Positions 19,634 to 28,497 are shown, counted from the stretch's first letter. The stretch: 39,611 nucleotides of DNA from an uncultured Granulosicoccaceae bacterium (GCA_937925815.1 CALAMQ010000068.1:1-39611); one strand, 5' to 3'. Numbers and translations: made by a program. Notes: generated by a model from the sequence alone, not told the origin.

Positions 19634-20947
19634 TTAGCAATCGAGCGTGTTAGCGCGTTCCCACTCACTTAAGTGCGCACAGTAATCGGCCCAATCTTGC
19701 ATTTTGAGTTTGACAAAGGCGTCTATCAACTCGTCACCCAATCCAGCTCGAAGATTCTTGTTTTTGTCTAAAGCGCGAAGCGCATCGAGCAGATTGAGCG
19801 GCAGACGTTTTGCGCCCCGCGCCTTTTGCGGGTCGGCGTACATGTTGTTGAAAAGTGGCTCCCCTGGATCGCGCTTTTGTTCAAGACCATCGAGCCCTGC
19901 GGCCAAGAACCCAGCTTGCATGAGGTAGGGGTTGGCGGCTCCGTCCATCAGGCGCAGTTCAAATCTGCCATCATCTGGCACCCTGATCATGTGCGTTCTG
20001 TTGTTGCCGGAGTAAGTGACAGTATTGGGTGCCCAAGTGGCGCCAGAACGCGTGACGGAGCCATTGATGCGTTTATAGCTGTTGACGGTGGGGTTGAACA
20101 ACGCGCACAGCGCCTCCGCGTTATGCACAATGCCACCGAGGAAGGCATAGGCCGTGGAGGACAACCCAAGTCCACGTTTGTCTTTTTTACTGAGAAAGAG
20201 GTTTTTCTTTCCAGTCTTATCCCAAAGTGACACATGAGCATGGCAGCCGTTGCCTGTGAGCTCTGCAAAAGGTTTGGGCATAAACGTCGCCCGCACTTGG
20301 TGGTTCTCCGCGAGCGTTTTGGTCATAAATTTGAAGAACACGTGGCGGTCGGCGGTTTTGAGAGCGTCGTCATAGTCCCAATTCATTTCGAACTGGCCAT
20401 TGGCGTCCTCGTGATCGTTTTGGTAGGGACCCCAACCCAAATCAATCATGGCGTCACAAATGCTGCGAATCACCGGATAACGCCGCATCAATGCCTGTTG
20501 GTCGTAACAGGGTTTACTCTGGGTATCGCGTGGATCAGAGAGGACTGAACCGTCCTCTGACACCAAGAAGAATTCACATTCGACACCGGTTTTCATGCGC
20601 AGCCCGCGCTTCTGCGCACGCGCCAATTGCGTTTTCAGGGCCACGCGCGGCGAAGCGGCGACGGGCTCACCGTCCATGTACAAGTCCGCAGCCAACCAAC
20701 CGATCTCAGGCTGCCAGGGCAATTGAATTAAACTCTCCGGGTCCGGCACACCAAACATGTCAGGGTGCGCCGGTGTCATATCGAGCCAAGCGGCAAAGCC
20801 TGCAAAGCCCGCCCCCTCTTTCTGCATTCCGGCGATCGCGCGAGCCGGCACCAATTTCGCGCGCAAGTTGCCAAATAGATCGACAAAGCTGATTAGAAAA
20901 TACTGGATACCGCGGCTCTTGGCCTCTTTGCTCAAATCCACTGCCAT
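19634..20947 (-). CDS. gmaS: Gamma-glutamylmethylamide synthetase (glutamine synthetase-like)
   Basis: Joins monomethylamine to glutamate with ATP, giving gamma-glutamylmethylamide, the first step of the indirect methylamine pathway. The 437 residues belong to the type III glutamine synthetase-like group (GlnT/GmaS). Active-site stretches are visible: VECEFFLVSEDG, NDHEDANGQFEMNW, GNGCHAHVSLWDK, RINGSVTRSGATWAPN and FELRLMDGAANPYL. The start is ATG 20947 with GGAGAAGAAC upstream. It follows mgsC by 41 bases at the end of the mgsA-mgsB-mgsC-gmaS unit, divergent from tmm. That context favours GmaS over an ordinary glutamine synthetase or a gamma-glutamylpolyamine synthetase, though the nearby Pot importer keeps the last possible. 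Confidence 0.87.
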   Translation of the reverse strand: MAVDLSKEAKSRGIQYFLISFVDLFGNLRAKLVPARAIAGMQKEGAGFAGFAAWLDMTPAHPDMFGVPDPESLIQLPWQPEIGWLAADLYMDGEPVAASPRVALKTQLARAQKRGLRMKTGVECEFFLVSEDGSVLSDPRDTQSKPCYDQQALMRRYPVIRSICDAMIDLGWGPYQNDHEDANGQFEMNWDYDDALKTADRHVFFKFMTKTLAENHQVRATFMPKPFAELTGNGCHAHVSLWDKTGKKNLFLSKKDKRGLGLSSTAYAFLGGIVHNAEALCALFNPTVNSYKRINGSVTRSGATWAPNTVTYSGNNRTHMIRVPDDGRFELRLMDGAANPYLMQAGFLAAGLDGLEQKRDPGEPLFNNMYADPQKARGAKRLPLNLLDALRALDKNKNLRAGLGDELIDAFVKLKMQDWADYCAHLSEWERANTLDC

Positions 20948-20988
20948 GTTCTTCTCCGTCTTTGCCGATACAGTTAAAACGCTTCTGC

Positions 20989-22305
20989 CTACATTTGCTT
21001 ACCCGGCACCCACTCGGTGCCCGCCAACGGCACTCCTGCCATAGCAGCGGCTTCGATAGTCAAGGCTGCCAAGTCTTGTGGTTCGAGGTTGTGCACATGT
21101 GACTTGCCACAGGCACGGGCAATCGTCTGGGCTTCAAGGTTTAAGACATTGAGGTAATTGGCCAAACGCTTACCGGCTTCCACTGGATCGAGCCTCGAGG
21201 CGAGCTCTGGATCTTGTGTGCATATCCCAGCGGGATCACGGCCATCTTGGTAATCGTCGTAAAACCCTGCACTGGTGCCGAGCTTATTGTATTCAGCTTC
21301 GTGGACAGCGTTGTTGTCACCCAGGGCAATCAAAGCGGCTGTGCCGATCGAAACCGCATCGGCTCCCATCGCTAGCGCTTTTGCAACGTCTGCCCCGCTG
21401 CGAATCCCGCCGGAGACGATCAACTGCACCTTGCGGTGCATGCCAAGTTCGGTCAGCGCCTCCACAGCCTGGCGTACCGCCGGCAAGGTTGGGATGCCGA
21501 CGTGCTCGATGAACACATCTTGCGTGGCTGCTGTTCCACCTTGCATCCCGTCAACCACAACAACATCCGCCCCAGCTTTTACGGCCAGAGTGACGTCGTA
21601 GTAGGTGCGCGCCGCACCGACCTTGACATAAATTGGTATTTGCCAATCAGTGATTTCACGCAGCTCCTGAATTTTGATCTCAAGATCGTCCGGACCGGTC
21701 CAGTCTGGGTGCCTGCACGCACTGCGCTGATCAATGCCGGCCGGTAAATCGCGCATGTCGGCAACGCGGTCAGAGATCTTTTGTCCCAACAACATTCCGC
21801 CACCACCTGGCTTGGCACCCTGTCCAACTACCATTTCTATTGCGTCAGCCCTGCGCAGGTCGTCGGGATTCATGCCATAGCGAGATGGCAAGTATTGGTA
21901 AACCAAATGCGTGGAATGGCGGCGCTCTTCAGGTGTCATGCCGCCGTCACCGGTGGTCGTACTGGTGCCCATTTGCGATGCGCCACGTCCGAGCGCCTCT
22001 TTGGCTTGTGCGGACAGTGCACCGAAGCTCATGCCGGCAATGGTGATCGGAATGTCGAGTGTGATGGGTTTCTCAGCAAAGCGATCACCGAGTGTCACTC
22101 GGGTATCACAGCGCTCTCGGTACCCCTCTAGCGGATAGCGCGACATGCTAGCGCCGAGGAAGACCAAATCGTCAAAACTCGGCACGTGTCGTTTGGCGCC
22201 GAAGCCGCGAATGTCGTAAATGCCCGTGCGCGCGGCCCGCTCAATTTCGGCGATAACCGGTCGGCTGAAGGTGGCTGATTCTCGCAACCAGTTGTGGTCC
22301 ACCAT
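20989..22305 (-). CDS. mgsC: N-methylglutamate synthase subunit C, FMN-binding glutamate synthase domain
   Basis: FMN-dependent synthase subunit, homologous to the central/FMN part of GltB. With MgsA and MgsB it is expected to turn gamma-glutamylmethylamide into N-methylglutamate. Conserved family stretches include GMSFGALSAQAKEALGRGA, GQGAKPGGGGMLLGQKI, VVDGMQGGTAATQD and VSGGIRSGADVAKALAMGAD. The 3Fe-4S cysteine region of GltB is replaced: residues 347-366 read GFYDDYQDGRDPAGICTQDP, with Tyr349, Tyr352 and Asp357 where the cluster cysteines would be. The ATG at 22305 has GAGGAG upstream, 11 bases after the mgsB stop. GlxD of rhizobia is a close alternative name. Confidence 0.87.
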   Translation of the reverse strand: MVDHNWLRESATFSRPVIAEIERAARTGIYDIRGFGAKRHVPSFDDLVFLGASMSRYPLEGYRERCDTRVTLGDRFAEKPITLDIPITIAGMSFGALSAQAKEALGRGASQMGTSTTTGDGGMTPEERRHSTHLVYQYLPSRYGMNPDDLRRADAIEMVVGQGAKPGGGGMLLGQKISDRVADMRDLPAGIDQRSACRHPDWTGPDDLEIKIQELREITDWQIPIYVKVGAARTYYDVTLAVKAGADVVVVDGMQGGTAATQDVFIEHVGIPTLPAVRQAVEALTELGMHRKVQLIVSGGIRSGADVAKALAMGADAVSIGTAALIALGDNNAVHEAEYNKLGTSAGFYDDYQDGRDPAGICTQDPELASRLDPVEAGKRLANYLNVLNLEAQTIARACGKSHVHNLEPQDLAALTIEAAAMAGVPLAGTEWVPGKQM

Positions 22306-22316
22306 GGCGCTGCTCC

Positions 22317-22988
22317 TCAGTAGGCTGCTGTGTTATCAATGTTGAAGTGGTACAGCTCACGAGCAGAGCCAAATCGCCGGAAGGCCGAGCTGTCACAGTC
22401 TGTGACGCCAGCGGCCAAGAGCAAGCTATCGAGCTGGACGCAATGTGCAGTTTCCATAGGCTTCTCAACACAGTCCGCCCCTAGACTGGCGACATCGCCC
22501 CGAACAAAGAGTCGCGCTTCATACAGCGAGTCACCCAACGCCTCTCCGGCGTCCCCACACACAACCAGACAACCCTTTTGCGCCATAAACGCGCTCATGT
22601 GACCGACGTTGCCGCGAACGACAATATCGACACCTTTCATTGATATCCCACACCGGGAAGACGCATTGCCATCGACAACCACCAGCCCGCCATGCCCGCT
22701 GGCCGCACAGTACTGAGACGCGTCCCCGTGAACGTGAACACGCCCAGACATGATGTTTTCAGCAAGCCCAGGACCGGCGTTGCCGTGCACTGCGATAGAA
22801 GCATGCTGATTCATACCGCCGCAGTAGTAACCTACATTGCCGTCAATCGACACATCGTGTGCGGCAACAGCCCCAACCGCAATGGCGTGTCGACCTGCGG
22901 GATTGACAACCGAAACGGATTTGGCTGAGGCTTCGTGGAGACACGCGTTGAGTGGCCGCACCCCGTCGCATAAGTCAAACGTTGTCAC
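22317..22988 (-). CDS. mgsB: N-methylglutamate synthase subunit B (GXGXG beta-helix protein)
   Basis: Homologous to the C-terminal GXGXG beta-helix domain of GltB, a structural part of the synthase. The start is taken as GTG at 22986-22988 (VTTFDLCDGVRPL), overlapping the mgsA stop as GTGA, and gives 223 residues. The frame is open further up, but inside mgsA. The glycine-repeat helix is seen in SIDGNVGYYCGGMNQHASI, NIMSGRVHVHGDAS, IVVRGNVGHMSAFM and LVVCGDAGEALGDSLYEA. It lies between mgsA and mgsC in the operon. Confidence 0.85.
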   Translation of the reverse strand: MTTFDLCDGVRPLNACLHEASAKSVSVVNPAGRHAIAVGAVAAHDVSIDGNVGYYCGGMNQHASIAVHGNAGPGLAENIMSGRVHVHGDASQYCAASGHGGLVVVDGNASSRCGISMKGVDIVVRGNVGHMSAFMAQKGCLVVCGDAGEALGDSLYEARLFVRGDVASLGADCVEKPMETAHCVQLDSLLLAAGVTDCDSSAFRRFGSARELYHFNIDNTAAY

Positions 22989-23878
22989 GCTGCCATGTCC
23001 TCCCGCTCCCAGGTGTATATTCGGGCCGGTTCTGGTTCCCAAACGTCTGCGTGTTCAGCACCGGGCAACTGTGCAATAGCCCGGTACTCAGACGCCATCG
23101 CAACCCACTGATCGGTTTCAGCGAGAACGGCTGGCTTGCAAGCGATTGGATCGCGAAGCACAGCAAAACCGCTGCGAGTACCAATGGCAAAGGTGTAAAA
23201 GCCGTCGAGGTCTTGCAGCGCAGATTCCAACGCGCTGCGCAGGGAGTCCCCGTTTCGCATTCTGTGAGACAGGTATCCTGCAGCAACTTCAGAATCGTTG
23301 TCCGTTTTAAATTGCAGCCCCGCTCGAATAAGCGACTGTCGCAATCGATTGTGATTGGACAAAGAGCCGTTGTGCACCAGACAGACGTCATGGCCGGTTG
23401 AAAATGGGTGTGATCCCAAGGTCGTGACAGCGCTTTCAGTGGCCATGCGCGTGTGGCCGAGCGCATGACTGCCTGTGATCTCGTTCAGCGCGTGTTTATC
23501 GACAAAGTCACGCGGGTGAGACGCTTCTTTGTAGATTTCAACACGCTGCCCAACGCTCATGATATCCGCGTCTGGATACTGGGCTTTTATCCACGCCTGT
23601 ACTGTGTCGTTACATTGACCCTGCAACAGGACATGATTGCCAAGCACCGAGACTTCACAAGCAAATTGGGCAGTGACGGCAGATGCAAATTGCTCTCGCC
23701 GTTGAGGCTCGGCAAGCCTGACACTGAGTTTCAAACCCTCTGGGCCGTCGCGGTACACCGCGACGCCAGCACTGTCTGGCCCCCGCTCCCCCATCTGCAC
23801 CAGCATCTTTGACAGCAGAGAGCCTAATTGTGACCCGATACAGTCATGCTTGGCGTACAAGCCAACGATCCCGCACAT
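22985..23878 (-). CDS. mgsA: N-methylglutamate synthase subunit A (class II glutamine amidotransferase)
   Basis: Amidotransferase subunit of the synthase, homologous to the N-terminal Ntn domain of GltB. In this setting it probably takes the methylamino group from gamma-glutamylmethylamide. Translation is set at ATG 23878 so that the catalytic Cys2 is exposed (MCGIVGLYAKHD), giving 297 residues; an upstream extension in frame would bury it. The class II motifs GERGPDSAGVAVY, GHTRMATESAVT, LVHNGSLSNHN and TDNDSEVAAGYL are all present. It is the first gene of mgsABC-gmaS and faces tmm across a 344-base divergent region. Confidence 0.87.
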   Translation of the reverse strand: MCGIVGLYAKHDCIGSQLGSLLSKMLVQMGERGPDSAGVAVYRDGPEGLKLSVRLAEPQRREQFASAVTAQFACEVSVLGNHVLLQGQCNDTVQAWIKAQYPDADIMSVGQRVEIYKEASHPRDFVDKHALNEITGSHALGHTRMATESAVTTLGSHPFSTGHDVCLVHNGSLSNHNRLRQSLIRAGLQFKTDNDSEVAAGYLSHRMRNGDSLRSALESALQDLDGFYTFAIGTRSGFAVLRDPIACKPAVLAETDQWVAMASEYRAIAQLPGAEHADVWEPEPARIYTWEREDMAA

Positions 23879-24222
23879 GCGCGACTCCACGCGGCACAAT
23901 GTCACCACAGAGAATAGGGTCAGCTGATAGAGCGCGTCAATCGCTATGACAACCTGACAAATATTTTTCACTTCGGCCAACGCTTATAATCACGTGCCAT
24001 TCTGTATTGTCCAACACAGCTCCGCGGCGCGACCAACGCTGGGGCGCGCCGCACCAAATCTGTGCAGTGAACGGCGTTGACACGCCAACATCCCAACCCT
24101 TCTCTGACACGACAAATATTGGCGCTTGAACAATAAGATTTGCCGCGTTGGGCATGCGATCATCTCACTAATATTCTCGCGAGAGCGTGCAGTTTCAACC
24201 TCATAAAATGGAGAATGATCCA
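23879..24222. promoter_or_regulatory. Divergent regulatory region between mgsA and tmm
   Basis: This 344-base stretch separates the mgsABC-gmaS operon from tmm and must hold both promoters. No coding frame is convincing. It contains a perfect ten-base palindrome TCTCGCGAGA at 24175-24184 and a short inverted repeat, GGCGT-TGAC-ACGCC at 24073-24086, that overlaps a TTGACA hexamer. A clear plus-strand promoter for tmm with a good -10 at proper spacing was not found, and no exact sigma-54 -24/-12 pair was found in the parts inspected. Confidence 0.5.
23911..23940 (-). promoter_or_regulatory. Candidate sigma-70 promoter for mgsA
   Basis: On the minus strand TTGACG (23935-23940) and TATTCT (23911-23916) are 18 bases apart, about 35 bases upstream of the mgsA ATG. 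The -35 matches five of six and the -10 four of six consensus bases. The call is by eye only. Confidence 0.35.
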
Positions 24223-25563
24223 ATGGGAAAACGGGTAGCAGTAATTGGCGCAGGCCCATCAGGCCTCGCGCAGCTCAGGGCGTTTCAGTCAGCCGCGCAA
24301 AAAGGCGCAGACATTCCAGAGGTTGTTTGCTTCGAAAAGCAAGATGATTGGGGTGGTTTGTGGAACTACACCTGGCGCACGGGCCTCGATGAATACGGCG
24401 AGCCCGTGCACGGTTCAATGTACCGCTACCTGTGGTCCAATGGCCCAAAAGAAGGACTGGAGTTCGCGGATTATTCCTTCGAAGAACACTTCGGAAAGCA
24501 AATTGCAAGCTACCCCCCTCGAGCCGTTCTCTTCGATTACATCAAGGGACGCGTCGAAAAAGCCGACGTCAGAGGGTGGATTCGGTTTCGCAACCCAGTG
24601 CGCCATGTGAGTTACGACGACGGTACAAAACAATTCACAGTCAGCGCGCATGACCTTGTCGAAGACAGAGAATACAGCGAAGTGTTCGACCATGTCGTGG
24701 TCGCAAACGGGCACTTCTCTACCCCCAATGTCCCGGAATTTGATGGCCTAGACCGGTTCAACGGCCGCGTACTGCATGCGCACGATTTTCGCGATGCTGT
24801 TGAATTCAAAGACAAAGATATTCTCATCATCGGCACGAGTTACTCGGCCGAGGACATTGGTTCGCAATGTTGGAAGTACGGTTGCAAGTCCATCACGGTA
24901 AGCCACCGCACAGCGCCGATGGGCTATGACTGGCCAGACAACTGGCAAGAGGTGCCGCTGCTGACCTCTGTTGATGGCAATACCTGTGTGTTCAAGGACG
25001 GCACGACAAAAGAGGTGGACGCCATCATCTTGTGCACAGGCTACAAGCATCACTTTCCATTCATGCCACCCGCCCTAACCCTGCGTACTGCCAACCGCTT
25101 GGCAGCCGCTGACCTCTACAAAGGTGTGGTATTCAACCCCAACCCTGCACTGTTCTACCTCGGGATGCAGGATCAGTGGTACACCTTTAACATGTTCGAT
25201 GCACAAGCATGGTATGTGCGCGACATCATCATGGGCACGATCTCTGTGCCAGACAGCGCTGCCCGCGAGCAAGACGTCGTAGACCGGGTTGCAGCAGAAG
25301 ACGCGCTTGAAGACGACTACGCTTGCATTAGATACCAAGGTGACTACGTCAAAGAATTGATCGCAGACACCGACTACCCAAGCTTTGATGTCGACGGTGC
25401 AAACGAAGCCTTTTTCCAGTGGAAGAAGCACAAAAAGGTAAACATCATGACGTTTCGCGACAATTGCTACACGTCAGTGATCACAGGCACCCTTGCACCG
25501 GTCCACCACACACCGTGGAAAGACGCACTCGATGACTCTATGGAGAGCTACCTCGAGAACTGA
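24223..25563 (+). CDS. tmm: Trimethylamine monooxygenase Tmm (bacterial flavin monooxygenase)
   Basis: FAD- and NADPH-dependent oxidation of trimethylamine to trimethylamine N-oxide in the cytoplasm. The 446 residues carry the FAD motif GAGPSG at 9-14, the FMO signature [11 protein letters not shown] at 179-189 and the NADPH motif [10 protein letters not shown] at 204-213. Tyr207 is where the bacterial Tmm enzymes have their functionally important tyrosine. Stretches such as [33 protein letters not shown] and [19 protein letters not shown] match known Tmm proteins closely. ATG 24223 is preferred because GGAGA lies eight bases upstream; ATGs at 24208 and a start at 24187 are possible. It is monocistronic, ending at a strong terminator. 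Confidence 0.95.
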   Translation: MGKRVAVIGAGPSGLAQLRAFQSAAQKGADIPEVVCFEKQDDWGGLWNYTWRTGLDEYGEPVHGSMYRYLWSNGPKEGLEFADYSFEEHFGKQIASYPPRAVLFDYIKGRVEKADVRGWIRFRNPVRHVSYDDGTKQFTVSAHDLVEDREYSEVFDHVVVANGHFSTPNVPEFDGLDRFNGRVLHAHDFRDAVEFKDKDILIIGTSYSAEDIGSQCWKYGCKSITVSHRTAPMGYDWPDNWQEVPLLTSVDGNTCVFKDGTTKEVDAIILCTGYKHHFPFMPPALTLRTANRLAAADLYKGVVFNPNPALFYLGMQDQWYTFNMFDAQAWYVRDIIMGTISVPDSAAREQDVVDRVAAEDALEDDYACIRYQGDYVKELIADTDYPSFDVDGANEAFFQWKKHKKVNIMTFRDNCYTSVITGTLAPVHHTPWKDALDDSMESYLEN

Positions 25564-25588
25564 TTAACACCAAGTTTAGACAAAAACC

Positions 25589-25619
25589 AAAGGGGCCTGA
25601 CAATGTGTCAGGCCCCTTT
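25589..25619. terminator. Strong bidirectional rho-independent terminator
   Basis: A perfect 14-base-pair stem (AAAGGGGCCTGACA at 25589-25602, TGTCAGGCCCCTTT at 25606-25619) with a three-base loop. T residues follow on the plus strand (to 25621) and an A-rich stretch precedes it, giving Ts on the minus strand. It ends tmm and the convergent amt/small-protein transcript. Confidence 0.93.
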
Positions 25620-25632
25620 TTCGTGGTTGGAT

Positions 25633-25797
25633 TTACTTACGGTATGAACTGGACTCGTGCGCTGCACCCAGCACAAGTGCCAGAACGCATAAGCCAAGCG
25701 CTATCCACACCCACACCGACACCATGCCGGATCCGGCGCCAACGAAATAAGCGCCTTCAAAACCGTTCCATGTGCCACTTTCTACAGGTGAACCCAT
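25633..25797 (-). CDS. Small single-pass membrane protein (54 residues) downstream of amt
   Basis: No named family recognised. The ATG at 25797 has GGGAGA about five bases upstream, and the frame runs to TAA at 25633 just before the shared terminator. The product has a polar N-terminus with aromatic and Gly residues (NGFEGAYFVGAGSG), one hydrophobic helix of about 20 residues (SVWVWIALGLCVLALVLGAA) and a short charged tail (HESSSYRK). It is the next gene after amt on the same strand, with only 26 bases between, so it is almost surely co-transcribed with it. An accessory or regulatory partner of the transporter is an inference from position. Confidence 0.75.
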   Translation of the reverse strand: MGSPVESGTWNGFEGAYFVGAGSGMVSVWVWIALGLCVLALVLGAAHESSSYRK

Positions 25798-25823
25798 TTT
25801 TTTCTCCCAGTTTTGTCAGTGAG

Positions 25824-27194
25824 TTACGCGTTGTTAGATGAGCTGATGCCTTCAGGGTAGGCAACTGCAGGGACCTTGGTGATGTCCAGACCGTCAATCT
25901 CTGCGTGCTCAGGCACCCGCAACAGACCAAACACTTTCAGCACCAGTGACACCAAGTACCCAGGCACAAATCCACAAGCGAACATCACCACCAATCCGAC
26001 AAGCTGACCTGTCAACGACGTGACCGCAACGCCGGCATCGCCAAAAAGCGCAGGATAACCGGTTGCAAACAAGCCAACTGCAATCACGCCCCAAGCGCCA
26101 AGTGTACCGTGCACGGTGACGGCGCCGACTGCATCGTCAATGCCGAGCTTCTCAAAGAAGCGCGCGGATGCGGGCATCATGCAGGCACCAGCAAAACCGA
26201 TTGCGAAGGCCATCGGCGGCCACCACAAGTCGAGACCAGCAGCACACGAGATAATGCCGCCAAGCGCACCTGACATCATCCAGAAAGGGTCTCGTGTGAC
26301 AACCCAGGCACCGATAATCCCGCCAGCAAAGCCCATGAGGATGTTAAAGGTCAGTGCCGATAAGGTCACAGGTGTGCCGTAAATCGTGCCAAATTGTGCG
26401 CTACTCCAAGACCACGCTTCGCCTGGGAATATTGCGCAAGCCATTAGGAAGCCCCAGAAGCCCGCGATAATCAGCATCAAGCCGATTAGCGTCAACGGCA
26501 TGCTGTGCCCTGCGATGTGATTGGATGTGCCATTTGTGAACTTGCCAATTCGTGGCCCGAGGTTGATCAAGACCCCCAGTGCGAAGAAGCCCGCGACCAT
26601 GTGCACAACGCCTGCAGCACCAAAATCGTGGTAGCCAAATTCCGTGACCAACCAGCCGTCTGCATGCCATCCCCACGCTGCGGCAAATACCCACGCGAAG
26701 GTGCCAAGAATGATCGCAAGAATAATAAATCCGATCACTTTGATACGCTCTATGACCGCCCCCGACATGATTGAAGCCGTTGTGGCTGCAAAGAGCGTGA
26801 AGGCGCCCCAGAACACACCTGTTGCGCTGTCAGCAAAATTTGGCCCCATGCCTTCAGACCACGGCAGGAAGTACGCGGCGTACTCTGCCCCGCTGATCTC
26901 TAGTGGCCCAGTGCTCATGCTGAGGCCTGTGGGAAATGCCCAATACACCCAAAAGCCAATGAGGTAAAAAGCGGGCACGAGGAAAGCAAATGCGAGAATA
27001 TTTTTGATACTCGAGGCGAGCACGTTCTTGGTTCTCGATGCCCCCATCTCATAGGCTAAAAAGCCCACGTGTATCAGAATCATCAGCGGAATGGTTAAGT
27101 AGTAGTAGGTCTCAGCCAACGCTGTGTTCGTCCCGCTTGCGCCCGCTTGTAACGCCGCGACATCGGCGGCAAGTTTTGCAATTTCCTCTTCCAT
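25824..27194 (-). CDS. amt: Amt-family ammonium/methylammonium transporter
   Basis: An 11-helix-type Amt channel/transporter of 456 residues in the inner membrane. Family features are visible: FAATTASIMSGAVIERIK, the first pore histidine in GAAGVVHMVAGF, and the second in DDAVGAVTVHGTLGAWG. There is no signal peptide; instead a short helical, acidic N-terminal extension (MEEEIAKLAADVAALQAG) precedes the first membrane segment. ATG 27194 has AGGA upstream. Its place between a methylamine-pathway operon and tdm suggests it recovers ammonium or methylammonium. No glnK or other PII gene is adjacent, which is unlike the usual glnK-amtB pair. Confidence 0.9.
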   Translation of the reverse strand: MEEEIAKLAADVAALQAGASGTNTALAETYYYLTIPLMILIHVGFLAYEMGASRTKNVLASSIKNILAFAFLVPAFYLIGFWVYWAFPTGLSMSTGPLEISGAEYAAYFLPWSEGMGPNFADSATGVFWGAFTLFAATTASIMSGAVIERIKVIGFIILAIILGTFAWVFAAAWGWHADGWLVTEFGYHDFGAAGVVHMVAGFFALGVLINLGPRIGKFTNGTSNHIAGHSMPLTLIGLMLIIAGFWGFLMACAIFPGEAWSWSSAQFGTIYGTPVTLSALTFNILMGFAGGIIGAWVVTRDPFWMMSGALGGIISCAAGLDLWWPPMAFAIGFAGACMMPASARFFEKLGIDDAVGAVTVHGTLGAWGVIAVGLFATGYPALFGDAGVAVTSLTGQLVGLVVMFACGFVPGYLVSLVLKVFGLLRVPEHAEIDGLDITKVPAVAYPEGISSSNNA

Positions 27195-27410
27195 TTAGTC
27201 TTCCTCTTCAGTGTGGGAACATGAATCAAGTGGCATCGCAAGGCGCGCCCAGTGAAACAAACAAAAACGAAGGTACTGAGTATTCAACCGTGAACGGCGG
27301 CGATATCTGTGCACGCTAAGTCACCACGGTGTTTGTCGACTGGCATTGCCAATCTAAATTCAAAGGAAAATACGCGCTTTGGCGCAAAGGCAGGAGAGGT
27401 CATCGACACG

Positions 27411-28142
27411 CTAGACGCTCGCATGCGCATGCCCTCCAGCCATCGCCATCCAGTTGCTGTAAAGCCTTTCGCACAGCGCATTCATCTTGGAGAGTGACTT
27501 CGCGCAGCTCGACTCAAGGATTTGCAAACCGTCGCAACCCATCGCACCGACCAGCGCATCGCGATACGCTGGAACCGCGCCCCACGATGCGACTGTGTCT
27601 TGTTCGGCTTCTAGATGAAATTGGAAAGACAAGGCGTGATCATCAACTTGAATCGCTTGAACAGAACACGCCTCGCTTGAAGCGAGCACGCTCGCTGACG
27701 GTGGCAAAGACACAATTTCTGCGCTGTGCCATTGCAACGCGTCAAATTGTTCAGGCACACCGTGCATCACAGCATGGGATAGTGCCGATGGCGCGCGGGT
27801 AACTGGCATTACGCCAATCTCAGGCTTTCCAGGCGCGACCTCACCGCCGAGCGCGACTGCCAGCAACTGGTGCCCAAGACAAAGCCCAAAAAAGGGCTGT
27901 TTGAGATCGCAGACACTCACGCGTATTGCCTCAATCTCTTCTTTCAACCACGGGTGTTCTCTCACCTGCCACACATCCATCGGACCGCCCAGCACCCAAA
28001 GCGCGTCGAACTGCGCGACATCGGGAATGGGCTCCGAGCGGTGAAGCATCACCGTTGTCAGTGTGTGCCCGTCGCGAGCAAGCAATCCGCGCAAATACCC
28101 GGCGTGTTCATCATCGTGATGCTGAAAGCACAATATTTTCAT
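27411..28142 (-). CDS. Class I glutamine amidotransferase (GMP synthase-like)
   Basis: A stand-alone class I amidotransferase of 243 residues. The catalytic triad is visible: Cys88 in GLCLGHQ, His176 and Glu178 in SFQFHLEAE. The oxyanion region LGGPMDVWQ is at about 51-59. Stand-alone members hydrolyse glutamine or gamma-glutamyl compounds such as gamma-glutamyl-polyamines and related amides. Being inside the methylamine island, action on a gamma-glutamylamide is a reasonable but unproved guess. The ATG at 28142 has only a weak ribosome site. It lies 216 bases upstream of amt and 355 bases after tdm, so it may have its own promoter. Confidence 0.82.
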   Translation of the reverse strand: MKILCFQHHDDEHAGYLRGLLARDGHTLTTVMLHRSEPIPDVAQFDALWVLGGPMDVWQVREHPWLKEEIEAIRVSVCDLKQPFFGLCLGHQLLAVALGGEVAPGKPEIGVMPVTRAPSALSHAVMHGVPEQFDALQWHSAEIVSLPPSASVLASSEACSVQAIQVDDHALSFQFHLEAEQDTVASWGAVPAYRDALVGAMGCDGLQILESSCAKSLSKMNALCERLYSNWMAMAGGHAHASV

Positions 28143-28497
28143 TCACGCTCGCCGGTTTTCGAGCCCGCAGCATGCGCGGGGTTGCAAATTCCGATTTCAA
28201 GTCACTGATTGACTCAAATACCACAGGTGTACTATCAACCGCTTCGACCATACCCCGAGCCTGTATCACTGGCAACAAGCTTCCCAGTTTTGGTGCAGAA
28301 TTGGCTCAATAACAGTCAGACTTGAAAGCCTGCATACAATACAACACGATCACATGCGAGGGAGATGCAGCGCTTTAACATGAACCCCAGTCGCACTATA
28401 TCGGTGCATATCAATACAACTCAGTCCCAATGGGCACTGACAAAGCACCGTCTTTGCCTTGTCGCGCACGGTGAGTGCCCCAACAGCGGGCACGCAG
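28143..28497. other. Intergenic region between tdm and the amidotransferase gene
   Basis: This 355-base gap follows the tdm stop on the minus strand. A small stem, GTGCCC/GGGCAC around 28477-28495, close after tdm could be a weak terminator, but has no T-tract. The region probably holds the promoter of the class I amidotransferase gene. No convincing gene was seen; a 51-codon plus-strand frame at 28365 is treated as spurious. Confidence 0.5.

Noticed and set aside
23983-23999. TGGCACG on the minus strand upstream of mgsA, matching a sigma-54 -24 element
   Set aside because: The required GC at -12 is absent; the matching position reads TA.
25824-25861. Possible frameshift between amt and the small downstream protein
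   Set aside because: The amt frame ends normally in a hydrophilic C-terminus, and the small gene has its own start and ribosome site.
27233-27246. Near sigma-54 promoter upstream of amt on the minus strand (GG and GC elements)
   Set aside because: The spacing between the GG and GC elements is nine bases instead of ten, and the flanking bases do not match TGGCAC/TTGC well.
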